This document shows, piece after piece, positions 46,358 through 53,778 of a stretch of DNA of 64,000 nt. The notes under the pieces were generated by a model, which worked only from the letters and a program-made list of their open reading frames with translations, was not told where the DNA came from and did no database searches. This DNA comes from Kaistella montana (lineage in GTDB: Bacteria > Bacteroidota > Bacteroidia > Flavobacteriales > Weeksellaceae). Numbering within the stretch: position 1 is the first letter of the stretch; every line of letters begins with the position of its first letter. A program made the translations under genes and the position numbers. The stretch is taken from assembly GCF_024436175.1 (NCBI RefSeq), contig NZ_JANFQP010000001.1:434001-498000 (forward strand), read 5' to 3'.

Positions 46358-46387
46358 AAGAGAAGCCGACGATGCTTCTCTTAAATT
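46358..46387. terminator. Terminator between tRNA-Arg and uvrA
   Basis: AAGAGAAGC (46358-46366) pairs perfectly with GCTTCTCTT (46374-46382). Read leftward it has a six-T tail, so it probably ends the uvrA transcript about 190 nt past its stop; rightward it may also end the tRNA transcript. Confidence 0.65.
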
Positions 46388-46573
46388 TTTATATTAATTT
46401 AATGGTATTTCTATGGATGTTGAAATAGAAAAATGTCTTCACTCTCTCTTATTTTCAAAGTAAATTTAAAACATTTTTCAATACGATATGTAAACTAAAT
46501 GTTAAAAATAACTTTTTACTCACATTTATTTGTGGATAAAGTTCTGGAAATGAATTCTAAATCATCTTTTAGA

Positions 46574-49360
46574 TCACAATTTTTCTTTTAAATATTTCGC
46601 CGTATGCGATTTTTTATCCTTAATTAAATCCTCAGGAGTTCCTGCAAAAACCACTTCGCCGCCGTGTTTTCCAGCTTCCGGACCGATGTCGATGATGTAA
46701 TCTGCAGATTTGATGATATCAGGTTGATGCTCGATCACAATTACCGAATGTCCCAATTCGATTAAAGCTTGAAGGGAAGTCAACAATTTATTGATATCGT
46801 GAAAATGCAATCCGGTAGAAGGTTCATCAAAAATGAAAAGTGTTTTATCGTTGGAAACGCCTTTCACAAGGAAAGAAGCCAATTTCACTCTTTGCGCTTC
46901 ACCTCCGGAAAGTGTTGAAGAACTTTGCCCGAGCTGAAGATAACCCAAACCAACTTCCTGAAGTGGTTTCAGTTTGGTTACGATTTTTTGTTCTTCATTT
47001 TCCTTGAAAAATTCCAATGCTTCATCGACGGTCATGTGGAGAATATCGGAAATATTTTTTTCATCAAATTTAATATCGAGAATTTCGTTTTTGAAACGAC
47101 TTCCGTGGCAAGTTTCACATTCCAATTCGATATCGGCCATAAACTGCATCGAAACATTGATTACACCTTCACCTTTGCATTCATCGCATCTTCCGCCATC
47201 GACGTTGAACGAAAAATGTTTAGGTTTCAAGCCTTGCAATTTGGCGAGTTTCTGTCTCGAAAACAAATCGCGAATGTCGTCGTAGGCTTTCAAATAAGTT
47301 ACAGGATTCGATCGCGAAGATTTTCCGATTGGATTTTGGTCAATCAGTTCGATATTTTTGATGAGTTTTTTAGGAAATTCCACCGAATCATAATCGGCTT
47401 TTTTTCCGCCCATTCCCAATTGAATTTGAATATCGTTCGTGAGAATTTCTTTCATTAAAGTTGATTTTCCACTTCCGGAAACTCCGGAAATTACGACCAA
47501 ACTTTCCAAAGGAATATCGACATTGATGTTTTTTAAATTGTTTTGTCTCGCACCTTTTATTTGAATAAATTCTTTAGATTTTCTGCGCTTTTCAGGAACT
47601 TTTATCTCTAATTTTCCTGTTAAATATTGCGCAGTCAGCGAATCTGAGTTTTTCAATTCTTTAAAATCTCCTGCAAAAACAAGTTCACCTCCGAGATAGC
47701 CGGCTTCCGGACCGATATCGATGATGTAATCGGCAGCTTTCATCACATCTTCGTCATGTTCCACCACGATTACGGTATTTCCCAAATCGCGAAGGTTTTT
47801 TAAGACTTCAATTAAATTTTCGGTATCGCGTGAATGCAAACCGATCGAAGGTTCGTCCAAAATATAAATGGAACCAACCAACGAACTTCCCAAAGATGTC
47901 GCGAGGTTAATTCGCTGACTTTCTCCACCGGAAAGCGTATTGGAAGTACGATTGAGTGTGAGATAACCTAAACCAACTTTATCTAAAAACTCGAGTCGGG
48001 TAGTGATTTCATACAACAATCTTTTGGCGATTTCTGCGTCGTGTTTATTGAGTTTTAGAGAATTTATTAATGGCAATAATTCATCCAGAGGTAGCTCAAT
48101 CATATCCTGAATATTGTGGCCATCAATTTTCACGTATTGTGTTTCCTGGCGCAATCTCAAGCCTTCACAAGTCGGACAAACGGTTTTTCCACGAAATCGA
48201 GAAAGCATCACTCGATATTGAATTTTGTAAAGATTTTCCTCCACCATTTTAAAAAAATTGGTAATCGAAGGGAAACCTTTGCTGTTGTCGCCTTTCCAAA
48301 GGAAGTTTTTTTGTTCCTTGCTAAGTTGGTGATAAGGTTTATGAATCGGAAATTCTGTTCCCGCTTTTTTGATGAATTCCTTTTTCCATTCGCTCATTGT
48401 ATCACCTTTCCAGCTTGCTACAGCATCTTCATAAACCGAAAGATTTTTGTTTGGAATCACCAAATCTTCATCAATTCCGATTACTTTTCCATAACCTTCG
48501 CATTCCGGACAAGCGCCATAAGGATTATTAAAACTGAAAAAATGAACATTTGGCTCCATGAAATCCATTCCATCCAGCTCAAATTTATTCGAAAATTCGG
48601 TGATTTTTCCTGTTTCGATATTTTTCAATGAGCAATATCCTTGACCTTCATAAAACGCCATTTGAATAGAATCGGCGAGTCTTTGCAAGAAATTTTCGTC
48701 GTCTTCATAACGGAAACGATCGATCACGAGCTGAATTTCCATATCTTTTTCAGGAACAAACCCGAAACTCTCAAGGTCTTCAATTCCTGCAACATTTCCG
48801 TTGACTTCAATTCTTGTAAAACCTGATAATTTCAGGGTTTTCATTTGTTCATTGAATTTGGAAATGTCGAAATTTAAAGGATTTCTTAGAAGGAAGGTTT
48901 GGTTTTCATTTTTTTTAATGAAATCAATTACATCAGAAACCGAATCCTTTTTCACTTCTTGCCCGGAAATTGGTGAAAAAGTACGTCCAATTCTTGCAAA
49001 AAGCAATTTTAAATAATCATAAATTTCAGTTGAAGTTCCAACGGTAGAACGCGGATTCGAAGAAATAACTTTCTGCTGAATCGCAATCGAAGGCGCCAAA
49101 CCTTTGATGTCGTCCACTTTTGGTTTTTCTAATTTTCCGAGAAATTGTCGAGCATAAGAACTTAAACTTTCCACATATCTACGCTGTCCTTCGGCATAAA
49201 TAGTGTCGAAAGCAAGCGAAGATTTTCCGCTTCCGGAAACGCCCGTAATCACGATCAATTTATTCTTCGGCAGTAGAACATCAATGTGTTTCAGGTTGTT
49301 GAGGTGAGCGTTTTTTACGAAAATTTGTTTCTTTATATCGATTTCAGGATTTGTAGTCAT
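46574..49360 (-). CDS. uvrA: Excinuclease ABC subunit A
   Basis: A 928-residue damage-recognition ATPase of nucleotide excision repair. Two ABC modules are seen: Walker A motifs GVSGSGKSSLAFDTIYAEG and GVSGSGKSTLMKEIL, and signature motifs NTLSGGESQRINLA and STLSGGEAQRVKLA with Walker B segments ILDEPSIGLH and IFDEPSTGLH. The C-terminal zinc finger (CDECKGEG and CETCHGSR) is intact, but in the first insertion zinc finger only one Cys pair remains (CPECEGYG); the preceding CxxC found in E. coli is replaced by KFELDGMDF. uvrB is not adjacent. Confidence 0.97.
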   Translation of the reverse strand: MTTNPEIDIKKQIFVKNAHLNNLKHIDVLLPKNKLIVITGVSGSGKSSLAFDTIYAEGQRRYVESLSSYARQFLGKLEKPKVDDIKGLAPSIAIQQKVISSNPRSTVGTSTEIYDYLKLLFARIGRTFSPISGQEVKKDSVSDVIDFIKKNENQTFLLRNPLNFDISKFNEQMKTLKLSGFTRIEVNGNVAGIEDLESFGFVPEKDMEIQLVIDRFRYEDDENFLQRLADSIQMAFYEGQGYCSLKNIETGKITEFSNKFELDGMDFMEPNVHFFSFNNPYGACPECEGYGKVIGIDEDLVIPNKNLSVYEDAVASWKGDTMSEWKKEFIKKAGTEFPIHKPYHQLSKEQKNFLWKGDNSKGFPSITNFFKMVEENLYKIQYRVMLSRFRGKTVCPTCEGLRLRQETQYVKIDGHNIQDMIELPLDELLPLINSLKLNKHDAEIAKRLLYEITTRLEFLDKVGLGYLTLNRTSNTLSGGESQRINLATSLGSSLVGSIYILDEPSIGLHSRDTENLIEVLKNLRDLGNTVIVVEHDEDVMKAADYIIDIGPEAGYLGGELVFAGDFKELKNSDSLTAQYLTGKLEIKVPEKRRKSKEFIQIKGARQNNLKNINVDIPLESLVVISGVSGSGKSTLMKEILTNDIQIQLGMGGKKADYDSVEFPKKLIKNIELIDQNPIGKSSRSNPVTYLKAYDDIRDLFSRQKLAKLQGLKPKHFSFNVDGGRCDECKGEGVINVSMQFMADIELECETCHGSRFKNEILDIKFDEKNISDILHMTVDEALEFFKENEEQKIVTKLKPLQEVGLGYLQLGQSSSTLSGGEAQRVKLASFLVKGVSNDKTLFIFDEPSTGLHFHDINKLLTSLQALIELGHSVIVIEHQPDIIKSADYIIDIGPEAGKHGGEVVFAGTPEDLIKDKKSHTAKYLKEKL

Positions 49361-49450
49361 GGGTAAAATTGAGACCTACAAAATTAACCTTTTTTTGAAC
49401 AAAAATTTTTAAATTATTTTTGATTGTTAAAGTGGTTAGAATTTTTTTTC

Positions 49451-49458
49451 TATTTTTG
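49451..49458 (+). promoter_or_regulatory. -7 element of a tiny transcription unit
   Basis: TATTTTTG matches TAnnTTTG; a TTG occurs 24 nt upstream (49424-49426). It precedes a 16-codon frame and a terminator. Confidence 0.5.
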
Positions 49459-49482
49459 AACCAACAAATAAGTAATACGATC

Positions 49483-49533
49483 ATGAGAAAATTATTAAAT
49501 GATTTGATTACACATTTGATGAGAAAACGATGA
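49483..49533 (+). CDS. Possible 16-residue leader peptide or microprotein
   Basis: A frame encoding MRKLLNDLITHLMRKR lies 24 nt after a -7 promoter element and is followed 24 nt later by an intrinsic terminator. The layout mirrors the his leader in this window, but the peptide has no run of one amino acid apart from four leucines and basic ends, and the next gene has its own promoter. It may be a leader peptide, an amphipathic microprotein or the coding part of a small RNA. Confidence 0.4.
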   Translation: MRKLLNDLITHLMRKR

Positions 49534-49557
49534 AAATTTTGATTTTCAGTTATTTGT

Positions 49558-49587
49558 AAAATACAGTTCTTTGAGCTGTATTTTTTT
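49558..49587 (+). terminator. Terminator of the tiny unit
   Basis: AAAATACAG (49558-49566) pairs with CTGTATTTT (49576-49584), with a 9-nt loop and continuing T residues. Confidence 0.8.
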
Positions 49588-49621
49588 ATGTTTAAACGAT
49601 TCGTTTATTAAAGAAAAGCCT

Positions 49622-49651
49622 TTTGTGCCTGGAAATTAGTATTTATATTTG
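49622..49651 (+). promoter_or_regulatory. Promoter of the BtuB-like receptor gene
   Basis: TTTG (49622-49625) and TATATTTG (49644-49651) are separated by 18 nt, a good Bacteroidota promoter. It implies a 5' leader of about 90 nt. Confidence 0.7.
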
Positions 49652-49681
49652 TGACTATTTTTTTAGAAAAAATAAAATTAC

Positions 49682-49716
49682 TTTTGATAATTTCAATTGG
49701 AAATAAATTATCAAAA
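49682..49716 (+). promoter_or_regulatory. 12-bp hairpin in the 5' leader of the receptor gene
   Basis: TTTTGATAATTT (49682-49693) is a perfect inverted repeat of AAATTATCAAAA (49705-49716), with an 11-nt loop. It lies 31 nt upstream of the ATG and lacks a T-run, so it is not a terminator. It could be an operator or an mRNA structure; it has no resemblance to the cobalamin riboswitch. Confidence 0.45.
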
Positions 49717-49747
49717 ATTTAATAAAAAGAATATAAATCTAATATAA

Positions 49748-51556
49748 ATGAAAAGAATCATCTGTTCTGTCCTTTTTTTAGGAATAATAGGAACTGTTTT
49801 CGCCCAAGAAAAGGAAAGTGAAATCAACGAAGTGATGGTACAAGGTAAATTTCTAAATCTTCCACTGAGAAAAGTGAATGAAAACATCACTGTAATTTCA
49901 AAAAAAGAATTAGAAAATTCTCCGGCGAAAAGCATCGAAGAAGTTTTGGCACAATTCACAGGAATGGATATCCGAAGAAGAGGTGGAAATGCTGTTCAAG
50001 CCGATATTTCGTTGCGTGGAAGTAGTTTCGAGCAGGTTTTAATTTTAGTAAACGGAATTAGAATTAATGATTCGCAAACCGGTCATAATTCGATGAATAT
50101 TCCTTTTGATTTGGCTTCAGTTGAAAAAATAGAAATCGTAAAAGGTCCTGCTGCACGACGATTCGGGCAAAATGCTTATGCGGGAGTTATCAATATCGTT
50201 ACCAAACCATCTTCCGATGAAAACATTGTTTTCACGGCGAGTGGCGGAGATTTCAAAACGTATTCTTTGGGAGTTGGAGCCAATTTTGGAAATGAGCGTT
50301 CGTCGAATTTTATTCAGGTAAATTCCAATAATTCAGATGGTTATCGCTATAATACCGATTATAAAATCAACAATATTTTTTACCAAAATCGATATAAAAT
50401 CGAGAATGGGAATGTGAATTTTCAAGCGGGAATTCAAGAGAAGAAATTTGGTGCGAACGGTTTTTATGCGACTCCTTCCGCGAAAGATCAATACGAAGAA
50501 ACTCAAGCTTCAATTGTGAGTTTAGGAATTGATAAAAATTATGAAAAATGGGGGTTGAATTCTTCGATTTATTGGCGAAGAGGACAAGATATGTACGAAT
50601 ATATTCGCGATAAACCTGAAATTTACCGAAATATGCATATCGGGAATAATGTGGGTGCCGAAGTGAACGGAAGCTACCGATCCGATTTGGGAATAACCGG
50701 TTTGGGAGTGGAATTTCGCAAAGAATTCCTTGCCAGTAATAATTTAGGACATCGTGAAAGATTTGTGTCACAAGTATTTTTTGAACATCATTTTTCTTTT
50801 TTTCAAAATGCATTGAATGTTTCTCCCGGAATTTCGTGGGCCAATTATGATAAAGAAGGCAATTTCTTTTATCCAGGTTTGGACGTGGGATTTGATTTTA
50901 ATGAAAATCATAAAATCTACGGAAACATCGCAAAAGTGAACAGAATTCCGACGTTTACCGATTTGTATTATGTGAGTAAAACCGAAGCTGGAAATCCAGA
51001 TTTGAAACCAGAAAATGCAGTTTCAGCAGAAGTTGGTTACCGATTTCAAAAGCAAAATTTTCTTGGTAAAATCAGTGGTTTTTTAAGAAATTCGGATAAT
51101 TCAATCGATTGGTCGAAACAAAATGCAACTGATATTTGGCGAGCTGAAAACATCGGAAAAATTAATACAAAAGGAGTAGAAGTAGAGTTTGGACAACATT
51201 TTAATTCATTCCTGAAATCGTATTCTGTGGGCTATACTTTTTTAGAAAGTAACTATCAGCAACCGGAAGTATTGATGTCGCGATATGTAATGGAAAACCT
51301 GAAACATCAATTCGTAGCTAAACTCGAAGTTTTTTTCTTGAAGAAATTGACGAATCAATTGATTTATCGTTACAATGAAAGAGTTTCTACAGGAAGTTAT
51401 CAAATTCTCGACGAAAAATTGAGTTACAATACCAAGAATTACAATGTTTATGTAATGATCAATAATATTTTAAATGCTGATTATACCGAGACATTCGGTG
51501 TTCCGATGCCTGGTCGTTGGTTTCATGTCGGAGTGAGCTTCAAAACTGGTTTTTAA
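49748..51556 (+). CDS. BtuB-like TonB-dependent outer membrane receptor
   Basis: A 602-residue receptor with signal peptide MKRIICSVLFLGIIGTVFAQ. A TonB-box-like segment (EINEVMVQG) leads to a plug domain containing KSIEEVLAQFTGMDIRRRGG, LILVNGIRINDSQ and VEKIEIVKGPAARRFG...AGVINIVTK, followed by a barrel ending in GVSFKTGF with a C-terminal Phe. Its modest size and plug resemble BtuB-type receptors for vitamin B12 or other small chelates; the ligand is inferred only loosely. It has its own promoter and a leader hairpin. The DUF2490 gene follows by 32 nt. Confidence 0.88.
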   Translation: MKRIICSVLFLGIIGTVFAQEKESEINEVMVQGKFLNLPLRKVNENITVISKKELENSPAKSIEEVLAQFTGMDIRRRGGNAVQADISLRGSSFEQVLILVNGIRINDSQTGHNSMNIPFDLASVEKIEIVKGPAARRFGQNAYAGVINIVTKPSSDENIVFTASGGDFKTYSLGVGANFGNERSSNFIQVNSNNSDGYRYNTDYKINNIFYQNRYKIENGNVNFQAGIQEKKFGANGFYATPSAKDQYEETQASIVSLGIDKNYEKWGLNSSIYWRRGQDMYEYIRDKPEIYRNMHIGNNVGAEVNGSYRSDLGITGLGVEFRKEFLASNNLGHRERFVSQVFFEHHFSFFQNALNVSPGISWANYDKEGNFFYPGLDVGFDFNENHKIYGNIAKVNRIPTFTDLYYVSKTEAGNPDLKPENAVSAEVGYRFQKQNFLGKISGFLRNSDNSIDWSKQNATDIWRAENIGKINTKGVEVEFGQHFNSFLKSYSVGYTFLESNYQQPEVLMSRYVMENLKHQFVAKLEVFFLKKLTNQLIYRYNERVSTGSYQILDEKLSYNTKNYNVYVMINNILNADYTETFGVPMPGRWFHVGVSFKTGF

Positions 51557-51588
51557 TAAGTTTTGTTTAATTTTGCACTTTTAATCAG

Positions 51589-52302
51589 ATGAAAAAAATA
51601 TTTTTATTGTTGCTCTTTTTAGGAATTCATTCTTCGATTTTCGGTCAGGAGCATTTGTCCAGTTTCAGTTCGTTGACGATTACTTATAAAATTCATCCAA
51701 AGTTTTTCATTTATGGTGAAGGGCAATTGCGCGGAATTGAAGATTATTCTTACCCGGATTATTACGAAATAAAAGGTGGATTGGGATATAATTTAACGCC
51801 AAATCATAAACCATTTATCGGAATCGGACGCTATGGAAATTACAAAAATCATGCAATGGATAAGGAAGAATTCCGAGTTTGGTTGCAAGATGTGATCGAT
51901 TTAAAAGTTAATAAATTCAAATTTGAAAATCGTTTAAGAGCCGAAAAAAGTTGGTTTTATGAACCAAACAAAGATCAACATTCCGATCGAATCCGTTTTC
52001 GTTACAGAATGAACTTTTCCGTTCCGCTCAATGCCGAATCGGTAAAGCCGGGGACTTTATTTGCAAATGCTTACGACGAAGTGTTTTTCGTAGCAACCGA
52101 GAAGCCGCTGTTTGCCAGAAACCGTGTTTTTGGAGGTTTGGGTTATCAAATTGATGAAAATTTTGGTATTGCATCTGGCTATCTTTGGCAAAGAGAATTT
52201 GCGAAGTCGGGCAATCGGAATTTGCATTTTCTGTATCTTGCTCTGAATATCACTATTGATGATTCCGACGATAAATCTTATCATTTTCCGGGTGCCGATT
52301 AA
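51589..52302 (+). CDS. DUF2490 outer membrane protein
   Basis: A 237-residue protein with signal peptide (MKKIFLLLLFLGIHSSIFGQ) and a run of amphipathic beta strands (KFFIYGEGQLRGIED, GGLGYNLTPNHKPFIGIGRYG, FKFENRLRAEKSWF, FRYRMNFSVPL) characteristic of DUF2490, a probable small beta-barrel. Function is unknown. It lies 32 nt after the TonB receptor gene and is probably co-transcribed, suggesting a shared role in outer membrane uptake. Confidence 0.85.
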   Translation: MKKIFLLLLFLGIHSSIFGQEHLSSFSSLTITYKIHPKFFIYGEGQLRGIEDYSYPDYYEIKGGLGYNLTPNHKPFIGIGRYGNYKNHAMDKEEFRVWLQDVIDLKVNKFKFENRLRAEKSWFYEPNKDQHSDRIRFRYRMNFSVPLNAESVKPGTLFANAYDEVFFVATEKPLFARNRVFGGLGYQIDENFGIASGYLWQREFAKSGNRNLHFLYLALNITIDDSDDKSYHFPGAD

Positions 52303-52344
52303 TGTTGATAACTTTTGCTGAATTTGGTTTTTTTAATGAAAAAG

Positions 52345-52379
52345 TTTGCTACTTTTTTTGCTCCAAATTCTTATATTTG
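52345..52379 (+). promoter_or_regulatory. Promoter of dnaN
   Basis: TTTG (52345-52348) and TATATTTG (52372-52379) are 23 nt apart, within the Bacteroidota range. The leader to the ATG would be about 90 nt. Confidence 0.55.
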
Positions 52380-52471
52380 TCAAAATAATAAAAAATTGAT
52401 GTAACTGTAAAGGATTAAAAGAAGATTTTGCCTAATTGCAGTTCCATTTTACCGATAAAATAACATAACAA

Positions 52472-53602
52472 ATGAAATTTATTGTTGCAAGCGGAGAGTT
52501 ACAGAAAGCATTAAACACGGTGAGTGGAGTGATTTCAAGTTCTCAGTCAAGACCAATTTTAGAAAATTACCTGTTCGAAGTTGATGGAAATAATTTGAAA
52601 ATTACCGCTTCCGATGGCGAAACCACTTTGGTGACGACTCTGGAAGTGAAATCTGACGAGACCGGAAAATTTGCCGTTCCTGCAAAGATTTTTCAAGATT
52701 TTGTAAAAACTTATGGCGAACAGCCTTTGACATTATCTGTTAAAGATTCTGAAGACGGAAACGGAAGTTTACTCGAAATTTTAGACGAAAAAGACAACTT
52801 CGCAGTGGCATTGGATAATGCAGAAGATTACCCAGAATTACCAGAATTTGATGCATCACAAAGTGTGAGAATTTCAGCTGGTGTATTAAGCGAAGCGCTT
52901 ACCAACACGCTTTTTGCAACAAGTAATGATTCGCTAAGACCTGTGATGACCGGAGTTTTGTTTCAATTTAAAGAAGACGAAACCAATTTCGTTTCAACAG
53001 ATTCTCACCGATTGGTCGTTTATAAAAGAACTGATTTGATCAACGCTGAACCGATTGAATTCATCATGCCGAAAAAACCTTTGGCGATTTTTAAAAATAT
53101 TCTAGCGAATTCTAATGAAGAAGTGATCATTGAATTTAATGAGAATATGGCCAAATTCACTTTTGGAAACAATATCTGGATTTGTAGATTGATCGATGGG
53201 AAATATCCGAATTATTCTGCGGTAATTCCAAAAGAAAACCCGAATGTTTTGACGATCAACAGAAATTTGCTTTTGAGTTCTATCAGAAGAGCTTCCATCA
53301 TGTCCAATAAATCTACGAACCAAGTGAGATTTAAGTTGTCAGGAAACATTCTTCACCTTCATGCAGAAGATACAGAATATGCAAATAAAGCAGATATGCA
53401 AATTCCTTGCGATTATAACGGGGAAGATATCAACATTGGATTCAGTTCCAAATTCCTTACGGAAATGCTTTCTGTATTGAGTTCTGATGATATCACGATG
53501 AAAATGTCGCAACCGAACAGACCGGGAATTATAGAACCTGTCGATGGTTTAGAAGCAGAAGAAAACATTTTGATGCTTTCGATGCCGGTAATCGGAATGT
53601 AA
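52472..53602 (+). CDS. dnaN: DNA polymerase III beta subunit (sliding clamp)
   Basis: A 376-residue clamp made of three similar domains. Conserved segments include the N-terminal SGVISSSQSRPILENYLFEV, LRPVMTGVLF with FVSTDSHRLVVYKR in the second domain, and the C-terminal ILMLSMPVIGM-type peptide-binding end (NILMLSMPVI). It tethers polymerase to DNA. The gene stands alone with promoter and terminator and is not next to dnaA, as is common in Flavobacteriia. Confidence 0.96.
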   Translation: MKFIVASGELQKALNTVSGVISSSQSRPILENYLFEVDGNNLKITASDGETTLVTTLEVKSDETGKFAVPAKIFQDFVKTYGEQPLTLSVKDSEDGNGSLLEILDEKDNFAVALDNAEDYPELPEFDASQSVRISAGVLSEALTNTLFATSNDSLRPVMTGVLFQFKEDETNFVSTDSHRLVVYKRTDLINAEPIEFIMPKKPLAIFKNILANSNEEVIIEFNENMAKFTFGNNIWICRLIDGKYPNYSAVIPKENPNVLTINRNLLLSSIRRASIMSNKSTNQVRFKLSGNILHLHAEDTEYANKADMQIPCDYNGEDINIGFSSKFLTEMLSVLSSDDITMKMSQPNRPGIIEPVDGLEAEENILMLSMPVIGM

Positions 53603-53621
53603 TTTAAGTTAAAAAAATAAT

Positions 53622-53660
53622 AAATTGAGATTTGAAATTTTTCAGATCTCAATTTTTTTT
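53622..53660 (+). terminator. Terminator after dnaN
   Basis: AAATTGAGAT (53622-53631) pairs with ATCTCAATTT (53646-53655); inner TGAAA/TTTCA can extend the stem, and a T-run follows. Confidence 0.85.
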
Positions 53661-53694
53661 TAAACTCCAAAATCACGATATTTGCAAACTTATC

Positions 53695-53721
53695 GGTGTA
53701 TGACGGTGTAAAGTCATTACC
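53695..53721 (+). promoter_or_regulatory. Possible leader hairpin upstream of pheT
   Basis: GGT-ATGAC (53695-53697 and 53700-53704) can pair with GTCAT-ACC (53713-53717 and 53719-53721) with a small internal loop. It lies about 57 nt before the pheT ATG and has no T-run. Role unknown. Confidence 0.3.
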
Positions 53722-53778
53722 CTAACTTTCAAAAAAACCGAAAGGTCCATTGATCCTCAAAATAAACAGGAAAATCAA

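Noticed and set aside
46088-46573. Integration site or prophage next to tRNA-Arg
   Set aside because: The tRNA is intact, no integrase or repeated 3' tRNA segment is seen, and the flanking genes are housekeeping genes.
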